A stretch of 64,000 bases of DNA from positions 62,001-126,000 of the forward strand of contig JADJXW010000005.1 in assembly GCA_016720075.1 (NCBI GenBank), written 5' to 3'. Under the pieces are notes generated by a model. That model was not told where the DNA came from, did not search any database, and worked only from the letters and a program-made list of their open reading frames with translations. The DNA is from Pseudomonadota bacterium. Its GTDB lineage: Bacteria > Pseudomonadota > Gammaproteobacteria > Steroidobacterales > Steroidobacteraceae. Of this stretch, positions 31,043 to 38,906 are shown piece by piece (the stretch's first letter is position 1; every line of letters begins with the position of its first letter). The position numbers were made by a program, and so were the translations under genes.

Positions 31043-32448
31043 AGACCACCACTGCAACGCTGGCGCTGCTCGTGCTGGCCGCCTGTGCGGCGCCACCCCG
31101 CCTGCAGCCCGCGCTGCGCGGAGATGCGCCGCTGGCGCTGCAGGGCGCGGCGCTGCCCGCCGCCGCCTGGCCTGCATCCCGATGGTGGCAGCGCTACGAC
31201 GATCCGGTGCTCGCAGGGCTGGTGGAGCGCGCGCTGGCTGGAGCGCCCCGCATCGCTGCGGCCAGCGCCCGCCTGGCAACCGCCCGCGAGCAGGTGCGGC
31301 TGGCCGGCGCCGCGCAGGGCGCGCAGGTGCAACTCAATGCGCAGTTCGACAGGTTGCGATTGTCCGAGAACGGCCTGCTGCCCACCGAATTCCTGGGCTT
31401 CAGCTGGTACAACCAGGCGGACCTCGGGCTCGCTGTGAGCTACCAGCTCGACTGGTGGGGCAGGCAACGGGCGAGCCTGGATGCCGCGCTGGATCGCGCC
31501 CGCGCTGCCACGGCAGAGCAGCGGGCCGCCGAGGTGGCGCTGTCGGCGGCAGTGGCCACCGAATATTTCGGATGGCAGGCAGATGCGGCGCGCATTGATC
31601 TTGCGCGCGACCGGCTCACCGTGATCGCCGAACAGCGCAGCCTTTCCACCCGGCGCATCGGAGCCAGGCTGGAGTCCGCCGACGGCCTGCAGCTACTCGA
31701 GCAGCAGCAGGCCGCCGCCGAAGAGTCGCTGGCCCTGCTCGAGACATCGCAACGGTTGCGCAGGGTGGCGCTTGCCGCGCTGCTCGCCGCCGACGAGGCG
31801 ACGCTGCCGGCGCTGGCGCCACGCGCCCTGCCCCCGGTGGCGACCGGTCTTCCCGAACAGACCGGAATCAACCTGCTGTCCCATCGCGCCGATGTCACCG
31901 CCAGCCGCTGGCGCGTCGAGGCCGCGACCCGTGAAACCGATGTGGTTCGCGCCAGTTACTACCCGGATATCTCGCTGCGCGCGCTGGCCGGACTGTCTTC
32001 GATCGAGCTGGGCAAGCTGCTGCAGGCCGGCTCGGCCACGCCTCGAATCGGTGCGGCGCTGAACCTGCCGCTGTTCGATTCCGGCCTGCGCGATGCGCGC
32101 CACGGCGCCGCGCGAGCGGCGCTGGATGAATCCATCGCCGCGTACAACGAGACCGTCGTCGCCGCGGCACGCGAGCTGGGCATGGCCGCGCAGCGCGTAA
32201 GCGCCACGACCACTCAGCATTTGCTGCGCGAGCGCTCGCGCCAGGCCGCCGACGCGCTGCTGGCCAGTGCCCGCGCGCGCGTCAGCGGCGGGCTCACGCA
32301 TCGCGGCCCGGAGCTCGCGGCCCGGTCGCAGGTGCTGGACGCGCAGGAATCGCTGGTGCAGATCCAATACGAACGAGTGGCCGCCGACATCCAGCTGACG
32401 CTGGCGCTGGGCGGCGGCTATACAGAGCAGGAGCCCGTCCCGAAGTGA
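31039..32448 (+). CDS. Outer-membrane efflux factor (NodT/TolC family lipoprotein)
   Basis: Outer-membrane channel of an RND/MFS tripartite pump. It has 469 residues with a lipoprotein signal ending in the lipobox LAAC (Cys16). Two repeated OMF segments follow, with WWQRYDDPVLAGLVERAL early, YQLDWWGRQRASLDAALDRA in the middle and the second-repeat SYYPDISLRALAGL then LPLFDSGLRDARHGAARAAL. It starts with the ATG at 31039, overlapping the regulator, and its stop overlaps the GTG of the membrane-fusion gene (GTGA). The order regulator-OMF-MFP-MFS is that of the emrCAB-type operons known in Stenotrophomonas. Confidence 0.92.
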   Translation: MKTTTATLALLVLAACAAPPRLQPALRGDAPLALQGAALPAAAWPASRWWQRYDDPVLAGLVERALAGAPRIAAASARLATAREQVRLAGAAQGAQVQLNAQFDRLRLSENGLLPTEFLGFSWYNQADLGLAVSYQLDWWGRQRASLDAALDRARAATAEQRAAEVALSAAVATEYFGWQADAARIDLARDRLTVIAEQRSLSTRRIGARLESADGLQLLEQQQAAAEESLALLETSQRLRRVALAALLAADEATLPALAPRALPPVATGLPEQTGINLLSHRADVTASRWRVEAATRETDVVRASYYPDISLRALAGLSSIELGKLLQAGSATPRIGAALNLPLFDSGLRDARHGAARAALDESIAAYNETVVAAARELGMAAQRVSATTTQHLLRERSRQAADALLASARARVSGGLTHRGPELAARSQVLDAQESLVQIQYERVAADIQLTLALGGGYTEQEPVPK

Positions 32449-33629
32449 GCGACAACACCCCATTACCGGCCATCGCGCCGGAGGCGCCCGCTGGCGGCAA
32501 CGGCAAGCGTCGACGCATCATGCTGACGCTGCTGGCGGTCTTCCTGGTGCTCGGCGGCGCGTGGCTCGCGCTCGAGTATTTCGTCTTCGCGCTGCGCGAG
32601 AAGACCGACGACGCCTATGTCACGGGCAACCAGGTCCGCATCTCCTCGCAGCTCTCGGGCACCGTGGTCGATGTGTTCGTGCGCAACACCTCCCGCGTGA
32701 AAGCCGGCCAGGTGCTGCTCGCCATCGACCCCACCGATGCACAAACCCAGCTCGACCGCTCGGCCGCGACGCTGGGGCAGACGGTGCGCCAGGTGCGTTC
32801 GCAGCAGGCCCAGTCCTCGCAGTTCGATGCCAGCATCGTGGCGCGCGAGCTCGAACTGCGCCGCGCCGAACAGGACCTGGCCGGACGCGAACCGCTGCTG
32901 GCAGAGCAGGCGGTGGCCGGCGAGGAAGTCCGCCACGCCCGCGACGCCGTGGCGCTGGCCCAGGCCGAACTCGCCCAGGCCCGGCAGCAGGCCAATGCCG
33001 CGCGCGCGCTGGTCGACGATGTGCCGCTGATGGACAACCCGTCGGTGCTGGCTGCAGCCGCGGCCTACCGCGAAGCCTGGCTCGCGCTGCAGCGCACGCG
33101 CATCGTGTCGCCGATCGATGGCTACGTCGCCCAGCGCAGCGTGCAGTTGGGCCAGCGCATCGCGCCCGGCGAGCCGCTGATGACGATCATTCCGCTGCAG
33201 GACGTGTGGATTGAAGCCAATTTCAAGGAAGGCCAGTTGCGGCACCTGCGCATCGGCCAGCCCGCGCGCATCGTCACCGACATCTATGGCAGCAGCGTCG
33301 AGTTTCATGGCCGGGTCATCGGCCTTTCGGCTGGCACCGGAGCGGCGTTCTCGCTGCTGCCGCCGCAGAACGCCTCGGGCAACTGGATCAAGGTGGTGCA
33401 GCGCGTGCCGGTGAAAATCGTGCTGCAGCCCGAAGAGCTCGCGCAGCATCCACTGCGAATCGGCCTGTCGACCACCACCACCGTGGACACCCGTGACCGC
33501 AGCGGCGTGGTGCTGGCGGCACAGCCCGTGTCGGACATCCACGAGAACACGATCTCCTACGCCCAGGACATGTCTGCCGCGAAGGCCGCCGCAGACGCCA
33601 TCATCCGCGCCAACGCCGGCCGGCGCTGA
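32445..33629 (+). CDS. emrA: EmrA-type membrane fusion protein (HlyD family)
   Basis: Periplasmic adaptor joining the MFS pump to the outer-membrane channel. It has 394 residues: a short cytoplasmic tail, one membrane helix (about residues 25-45), the lipoyl half-motif EKTDDAYVTGNQVRISSQLSG, a long alpha-hairpin coiled coil (about residues 100-200), and the second lipoyl half with TRIVSPIDGYVAQRSVQLGQ. The C terminus VDTRDRSGVVLA is EmrA-like. The start is a GTG overlapping the OMF stop. emrB follows 6 bases later. Confidence 0.92.
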   Translation: MSDNTPLPAIAPEAPAGGNGKRRRIMLTLLAVFLVLGGAWLALEYFVFALREKTDDAYVTGNQVRISSQLSGTVVDVFVRNTSRVKAGQVLLAIDPTDAQTQLDRSAATLGQTVRQVRSQQAQSSQFDASIVARELELRRAEQDLAGREPLLAEQAVAGEEVRHARDAVALAQAELAQARQQANAARALVDDVPLMDNPSVLAAAAAYREAWLALQRTRIVSPIDGYVAQRSVQLGQRIAPGEPLMTIIPLQDVWIEANFKEGQLRHLRIGQPARIVTDIYGSSVEFHGRVIGLSAGTGAAFSLLPPQNASGNWIKVVQRVPVKIVLQPEELAQHPLRIGLSTTTTVDTRDRSGVVLAAQPVSDIHENTISYAQDMSAAKAAADAIIRANAGRR

Positions 33630-33635
33630 CGGGCA

Positions 33636-35204
33636 ATGGCCGACGCCGACGCCGCCACCAAGCCGCTGCCGCCCGGCGAGTACCCGCCGCTGCGGGGCAG
33701 CGCGCTGGTGCTGCTGTCCATCGCGATCGGCGTGTCGAGCTTCATGGAAATCCTCGACATGACGATCGTCAATGTCTCGGTTCCCGCCATCGCCGGCAGC
33801 ATGGGCGTCAGCCCTTCGGAAGGCACCTGGTCGATCAGCTCCTACCTGCTCGCCGCGGCGGTGGTGCAGCCGCTGGCCGGCTGGATCGGCCGGCGCTTCG
33901 GCGAGGTGCGCACGTTCGTCATCTCGAACCTGCTGTTCATCGTCTTCAGCATGCTGTGCGGACTGGCCACCACGATGCCCATGCTGATCGCCGCGCGCGT
34001 GATGCAGGGCCTGGTGTCGGGTCCGATGATGTCGGTAGCGCAGGCCATCCTGCTGCGCAACTACCCGGTGCACCTGCGCGGCCTCGCGCTCGGCCTGTGG
34101 GCGATGGTGGTCATCGTCGCCCCGATCGTGGGCCCGGTGCTGGGCGGATGGATCACCGACAATTTTTCCTGGCCGTGGCTGTTCTTCATCAACGTGCCGG
34201 TCGGTCTGGGCGCGGCCGGCATCAGCTGGTGGCTGCTGCGCCACCGCGAGTCGATGCGGGTGAAGGTGCCGGTGGACGCGGTGGGCCTGGCGCTGCTGGT
34301 GATCGGCGTTGCGGCCCTGCAGTTCATGCTCGACAACGGCAACGAGAAGGACTGGTTCCATTCCAATGAAATCGTGATCGCGACCGTCATCGGCGTGGTG
34401 GCGATCGCGTTCCTGATTCCCTGGGAACTGACCGACAGGCACCCCATCGTCGACCTGCACCTGTTCCAGCGCCGCAATTTCCGCGTGGGCACCATTTCCA
34501 TCGCGGTCGCCTACTTCACGTTCATGGGCATCACCGTCATCTTCCCGCTGTGGCTGCAGTCGGCGCTGAACTACACCAGCACCTGGGCCGGCCTGGCCAT
34601 GGCGCCGATCGGCATCGTGGCGCTGGTGCTGGCGCCGATCATCGGCCGCAACCTGCATCGCATCAACCTGCGCCTGGCGCCGACGATCTCGTTCTGCATC
34701 CTGGCCACCACGATGTTCTGGTTCGCGTCGCAGACCGAGCAGGCCTCGTTCGGCCAGCTCGCGCTGCCGCGCTTCGTAATGGGGTTTGGACTGGCGTTGT
34801 TCTTCCTGCCGCTGAACCAGATCATCATGGCGGGCATATCACCGGCCGAGATCGCCTCGGCCGCCGGCCTGTCGAATTTCGTGCGCACCTTCGCGGGCAG
34901 CGTCTCCACCGCGGTGTGCGTGTTCATGTGGACCGACCTGTCCGAACACCACTACGCGAAACTCACCGAGAACATCACGCCCGACTCCGTAGCGTGGGCG
35001 GACTACCAGGCGCAGATGGCGCAGGCCGGCCTCACCGGCGATGCTGCGCTGGCCTCCACGGCGCGCGTGTTGAATGTGCAGGCGATGACCATGGGCGCGA
35101 ACGACCTGTTCCTGATGATGGGCGTGATGTTCCTGCTGCTGATCCCCTTCGTCTGGTTCGCCAAGCCGCCGTTCCGCGCTGTGGGCACCGGCGGGGCGCA
35201 CTGA
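33636..35204 (+). CDS. emrB: EmrB-type multidrug exporter, DHA2 family MFS
   Basis: Fourteen-helix drug:proton antiporter of 522 residues. DHA2 signatures are the helix-1 block FMEILDMTIVNVSVPAIAGSMG (shortened), WSISSYLLAAAVVQPLAGWI, loop motif GRRFGEVRTF, and motif C region WAMVVIVAPIVGPVLGGWI in helix 5. The C-terminal helix is followed by WFAKPPF. With the upstream adaptor and channel it forms a complete efflux system likely exporting hydrophobic weak acids or uncouplers, as EmrAB does; substrates are inferred. It converges on the DUF1501 gene with 18 bases between. Confidence 0.93.
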   Translation: MADADAATKPLPPGEYPPLRGSALVLLSIAIGVSSFMEILDMTIVNVSVPAIAGSMGVSPSEGTWSISSYLLAAAVVQPLAGWIGRRFGEVRTFVISNLLFIVFSMLCGLATTMPMLIAARVMQGLVSGPMMSVAQAILLRNYPVHLRGLALGLWAMVVIVAPIVGPVLGGWITDNFSWPWLFFINVPVGLGAAGISWWLLRHRESMRVKVPVDAVGLALLVIGVAALQFMLDNGNEKDWFHSNEIVIATVIGVVAIAFLIPWELTDRHPIVDLHLFQRRNFRVGTISIAVAYFTFMGITVIFPLWLQSALNYTSTWAGLAMAPIGIVALVLAPIIGRNLHRINLRLAPTISFCILATTMFWFASQTEQASFGQLALPRFVMGFGLALFFLPLNQIIMAGISPAEIASAAGLSNFVRTFAGSVSTAVCVFMWTDLSEHHYAKLTENITPDSVAWADYQAQMAQAGLTGDAALASTARVLNVQAMTMGANDLFLMMGVMFLLLIPFVWFAKPPFRAVGTGGAH

Positions 35205-35222
35205 GCCCCAACACCCGTTGCT

Positions 35223-36458
35223 TCAGATCAGCCCCGGCAGGTAGCCCGCGGCGGCGCTGTCCGGGAATACCGATTCCTCCAGCAGACGCTGCGGCACCTG
35301 CATGTGGTCGCGCAGCACGGTCTTCATGACAGAGCGCAGGTCGGTCGTGGGCTGCAGATCGCGTCCCTGGTAAAGCGCCGCGGCCGAAAGACCGGGCCAG
35401 GCCCCCACCATGCGACCGCCGCGCACGGCGCCGCCCAGCAGGAAGGCCGCGGCACCGGTGCCATGATCCGTGCCGCGCGTGCCGTTGACGGCCGCCGTGC
35501 GGCCGAACTCCGTCGCCACCAGCACCGCGGTGCGATCCCAGGCAGGTCCCAGCGCTTCCCGCAGCGAACGCAGTCCCGCATCCAGCGCGCGCAGCCGCAG
35601 CGCCAGAACTCCGGCCTCGGAGCCCTGGTTGGCGTGCGTGTCCCAGCCGGTGGTTTCGAACACAGCCACGCGCGGGCCATCGGGGCGGACGAGGAATTCC
35701 GCCGTGGCTCGCGCCGTCTTCTGCACCTGCGCGCCGACACCCCCGTCGGATGACGCTGTGGCCGATGCCCCACCACGCATCGCATCGTCGCGGGAGCCGG
35801 CTTCGGCGATGGCATCAGCCGCCAGCGCATCGGCCAGGCGCCGCGAAAGCAGCGGATCATCGGCATACAGGTCGGCGAGGCGCTGCAGCGTATCGTCTTC
35901 CAGATCCGGCAATCGCCCCGGCGACCACGAGGCCACCTCCGTGGGGCCGCGCATCACCAGCGGAATGTTGGCGCCGAGCGCGACGCCGGCATTGCGACCG
36001 GCGCCGCGCACCGAAGGCATGCCCGCCAGCGCGCGGTTGAGCCAGCCCGATTGCACGGCGTGTGGCCGCGCATGGCCGCTCTCGAGCACATCCTGCGCAT
36101 CGAAATGCGAGCGGTCTCGATAGGGAGTTGCCACGGCGTGCGCCACGGCCAGGCGCCGCGCATTCCACTCCGCGGCCAGGAACTGCAGCGAAGGATGAAG
36201 CGCAAACGGACCTTCGAGCTTCGGCAGTGATGCCGCATCCGACAGGTTCAGCTCGCCCCGCAGCCGCGCGTAGTCGGGATCACCCACCGGTGGCACCGCA
36301 GCCAGGCCATCGAGCGCGCCGCGCAGCAGCACCAGCACGAAGCGCTGCTCGCCAGCACCCGGCGCGGCCAGCGACACGCGCGATGCGAGCAGCCCGCCGC
36401 TGGCGGCGATGCCTGCGGCCAGCGAGGCCCGGAGAAGGTCACGTCGTCGGGGATCCAT
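35223..36458 (-). CDS. DUF1501 (sulfatase-like fold) Tat-exported protein
   Basis: A 411-residue secreted protein with a twin-arginine signal RRRDLLRASLAAG at residues 4-16 and a hydrophobic stretch to about residue 32. The body has the DUF1501 pattern: VLVLLRGALDGLAAVPP, a HFDAQDVLESGH block, GWDTHANQG and ATEFGRTAAVNGTRGTDHGTGAAAF, the last carrying conserved histidines of an alkaline-phosphatase-like site. AAGGAG lies upstream of the ATG at 36458. DUF1501 and DUF1800 genes almost always occur as pairs, as here; the biochemical role is not established. Confidence 0.9.
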   Translation of the reverse strand: MDPRRRDLLRASLAAGIAASGGLLASRVSLAAPGAGEQRFVLVLLRGALDGLAAVPPVGDPDYARLRGELNLSDAASLPKLEGPFALHPSLQFLAAEWNARRLAVAHAVATPYRDRSHFDAQDVLESGHARPHAVQSGWLNRALAGMPSVRGAGRNAGVALGANIPLVMRGPTEVASWSPGRLPDLEDDTLQRLADLYADDPLLSRRLADALAADAIAEAGSRDDAMRGGASATASSDGGVGAQVQKTARATAEFLVRPDGPRVAVFETTGWDTHANQGSEAGVLALRLRALDAGLRSLREALGPAWDRTAVLVATEFGRTAAVNGTRGTDHGTGAAAFLLGGAVRGGRMVGAWPGLSAAALYQGRDLQPTTDLRSVMKTVLRDHMQVPQRLLEESVFPDSAAAGYLPGLI

Positions 36459-36482
36459 TGCTATCTCCTTGCATGCGCAGGC

Positions 36483-37856
36483 TCAGCGCCGCATGAACTC
36501 CGGTGACGCCAGCAGCAGCGTCAGCGCCTGGGAACCATCCTGCGCACGGGCGATGCTCGTGCGGGTGGAACTGGACAGCGCGCCGCCCAGCGCCGCTTCG
36601 GCGACCTGCACCGCATTGCGGCTGCTGCCAAGGCGCCTGCCCAGTTCCTGCACCCATTCGAGCCGCTTCAGCAACGCGGCGGAACCATCCCAGTCGGCGC
36701 CACGATCAGGCCAACCCGCCGGCGAACCTGGCTGAAATGGGCGCTGGCCCAGCAGCACGAACATGCGCAGGTCCGCCAGCCGGTTGCCGATCGGAAGCTG
36801 CAGCGCGCGATGCGTGGAATAGATGTAATCCGTGGGTGTCTTGAACTTGGCGAGCGGCGACTGCCAGGCTTCGGGCGAGGAGACCAGCGCGCCATACACG
36901 GCGCGCAGATCGCCCCGGGAATCCAGGTACGCCTGCTGCAGTCGGGCAACCAGACCGGGGGACGGATCATCGGCAACGAAATGGCGCGCGAGCTTGCCTG
37001 CGATGTGGTGGGCCGTGCGCGGATGCAGCGCCAGATCCCGCAGCGCGGCCTCGCCCTGCTCCACTCCACCTTCCGCGTAGCGGCGCCCCAGCAGCAGCTG
37101 CGCACCCGGCTGGTGGAACAGCGGGCGAAAATGAAACCGGCCAGGCTCGCCGCCGCGCAGCCGACCGGCGCCACCGCCGACGGACCAACCGGTGATGAGG
37201 GCCGCCATCGCCTGCACATCCTGCTGCGCATAGCCGCCGTCCACGCCAAGCGTGTGCAGTTCGAGGATCTCCCGCCCGAGGTTCTCGTTCAGCCCCAATT
37301 CGCGCCCGCGCTGCTCCGCAAACCGTGCCGCCTGTGAATCCGGACCAATGGACAGGTGGTTGTCCAGGTACAGCAGCATCGCAGGATGCTGTTCCACAGC
37401 GCGCAGCATGTCGGCGAAGTTGCCCAGCACATGCGGCCTGATGGCTTCGCGCTCCATCGCGCCCGCCAGACCGAGCACGGCGAGCTTGTCGACGGACACC
37501 GCGAAATGATTGCTCCAGAAGTGCACCAGCCGCTCGAGGAAATCCGACTGGGTGGTGATGGCCGCGCGCGCACGTGCGCCGACCTCGGCCCAATAGGCCG
37601 GCAGGTATACGTCGCGCAGGGTGCGGGCCGCCTGCACGGCCGAGGGCTGCTCGTTGCCCGCCGCATCGCGCCGCGCCTCCAGCACGCGGGCCAGCAGTTC
37701 GTGGGATGCAGGCAGCGAGTCGCTCAGCAGCGGCGCCGGCAGGCGCAGCTGCTGCTGCAGGAAGGATTGAGCCTGGCCGCCAATGCGCTGCAGGTCGCCG
37801 GGTGCTGCGCCAAAGCCAAACCGGTTGGCGGCGATGGCGCCTTCGAATGCCGACAC
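36483..37856 (-). CDS. DUF1800-family protein
   Basis: A 457-residue partner of the adjacent DUF1501 protein. Family features: AANRFGFGAAPGDL at the N terminus, LVHFWSNHFAVS, LYLDNHLSIGPDS, GLNENLGREILELHTLGVDGGYAQQDV (quoted in parts) and KFKTPTDYIYSTHRAL. The start is the GTG at 37856, with AAGGAG 5 bases upstream; an ATG at 37898 would lack such a site. No obvious signal peptide is seen, unlike its partner. A GC-rich hairpin lies just before the ribosome-binding site. The next gene downstream, DUF1501, starts 24 bases after its stop. Confidence 0.9.
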   Translation of the reverse strand: MSAFEGAIAANRFGFGAAPGDLQRIGGQAQSFLQQQLRLPAPLLSDSLPASHELLARVLEARRDAAGNEQPSAVQAARTLRDVYLPAYWAEVGARARAAITTQSDFLERLVHFWSNHFAVSVDKLAVLGLAGAMEREAIRPHVLGNFADMLRAVEQHPAMLLYLDNHLSIGPDSQAARFAEQRGRELGLNENLGREILELHTLGVDGGYAQQDVQAMAALITGWSVGGGAGRLRGGEPGRFHFRPLFHQPGAQLLLGRRYAEGGVEQGEAALRDLALHPRTAHHIAGKLARHFVADDPSPGLVARLQQAYLDSRGDLRAVYGALVSSPEAWQSPLAKFKTPTDYIYSTHRALQLPIGNRLADLRMFVLLGQRPFQPGSPAGWPDRGADWDGSAALLKRLEWVQELGRRLGSSRNAVQVAEAALGGALSSSTRTSIARAQDGSQALTLLLASPEFMRR

Positions 37857-37867
37857 AGACACTCCTT

Positions 37868-37885
37868 GCGCCCCGCTAGGGGCGC
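37868..37885 (-). terminator. GC-rich perfect hairpin between the metallo-beta-lactamase gene and DUF1800
   Basis: Seven-base arms GCGCCCC and GGGGCGC flank a four-base loop. On the minus strand the stem ends directly against the AAGGAG ribosome-binding site of the DUF1800 gene. There is no following T run, so it is not a classical intrinsic terminator; it could be a 3' stabiliser of the upstream message or an attenuator. Only the repeat is observed. Confidence 0.35.
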
Positions 37886-37969
37886 GATGCCTGATCAACG
37901 CGCGGCGGGCAATGCCGTTGACGCGGCGCTATTCATCCCGCCGCGGCGACCACAGCCCGATGCCTTGGC

Positions 37970-38878
37970 CTATCGCCCCTGCTTTTCCGTCTGCAGCCGC
38001 TGGGCCAGCGCCTCGCGCGCCGTCGCCACGTACTTTCGGCAGCCGTCCGCATCCTTCACCGCCTCGGTGTTGGTCGCGCCCTTGTCCAGGCGCTCGAACA
38101 TCTGTGACTGCGACGGATGCGGCGTCAGCAGCAGTTCGCAGGGCAATGCCTCGAGGCGCTTGTACGACTTCTCGAATCCCTGCACGACTTCGGGATGATC
38201 GCTGAACCGGTACTTGCCGGAAGATACGGGACTCAGGCTATCGGCATACACGGCCTTCAGGCACTTGCTGCCCTCACAGGCGTCCCAGGTCCAGGTGGTG
38301 CCGCCCGGCGTGTGGCCCGGCGTGGCGATGGCGCGCATGCGGATCGAGCCGATGCCGATCTGCTGGTCGTCCTGGGCCACCCAGACCCGGGATACCTTCG
38401 GTATGCCACTGCCCTTGGTCGCGGCCTGCGGATCATCGGCCGCGGCCTTGCCGCTGATGAGCACCTCATTGGCCGGGCGCAGCGCGTACACATCGGCGCC
38501 ACTCCCCTTCTGCAGCTCGGCGATGCCGCCGGCATGATCAGGGTGGGTGTGCGAATTGAGGATGGCCTTCACGTCCGTGAGCTTGAATCCCAGCGCCTCG
38601 ATGCTGGCCTTGATCCGTGCCGCGGACTCCGGCAGGCCGCCGTCGATCAGCACATGACCGAACTCGGAAGTGATGAGTATCGAGCTGAGCTGGTCGGTGC
38701 CCACGTAATAGGTGTTGCCGTAGATCTGGAACGGCTTGTGCGGATCGTTCCAGCCTGTTGTATCGATGCCGCCGGAATTGCCGCTGGCAGCCACTGCCAC
38801 AACCGCCGCGCCTGCCAGCAGCGTCATCGCCACCAGGCCCGACTTCAGAACACGCTTGTGCAAATCCCCGTTGTTCAT
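37970..38878 (-). CDS. Subclass B3 metallo-beta-lactamase
   Basis: Secreted zinc hydrolase predicted to open beta-lactams, including carbapenems. It has 302 residues with a signal peptide to about residue 30. All B3 ligands (BBL numbering) are visible: His116, His118, Asp120 and His121 in SHTHPDHAGG, His196 in TPGHTPGGTTWTW, and His263 in LLTPHPSQS. The B3-typical WNDPHKPFQIYGNTYYVGTD, VLIDGGLPESA and YADSLSPVSSGKYRFSDHP also match L1/FEZ/THIN-B-like enzymes rather than glyoxalases. GAGGAAC precedes the ATG at 38878. It lies 28 bases downstream of purL and may share its transcript. No mobile element is nearby, so it looks like an intrinsic chromosomal gene. Confidence 0.9.
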   Translation of the reverse strand: MNNGDLHKRVLKSGLVAMTLLAGAAVVAVAASGNSGGIDTTGWNDPHKPFQIYGNTYYVGTDQLSSILITSEFGHVLIDGGLPESAARIKASIEALGFKLTDVKAILNSHTHPDHAGGIAELQKGSGADVYALRPANEVLISGKAAADDPQAATKGSGIPKVSRVWVAQDDQQIGIGSIRMRAIATPGHTPGGTTWTWDACEGSKCLKAVYADSLSPVSSGKYRFSDHPEVVQGFEKSYKRLEALPCELLLTPHPSQSQMFERLDKGATNTEAVKDADGCRKYVATAREALAQRLQTEKQGR

Positions 38879-38906
38879 GTTCGGTTCCTCGACCGGTATT
38901 GTCTGT

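Noticed and set aside
37970..38878. Glyoxalase II or quorum-quenching lactonase instead of beta-lactamase
   Set aside because: The third-ligand context LLTPHPSQS, the WTW after His196 and the YADSLSP block are B3 lactamase features not found in those families.
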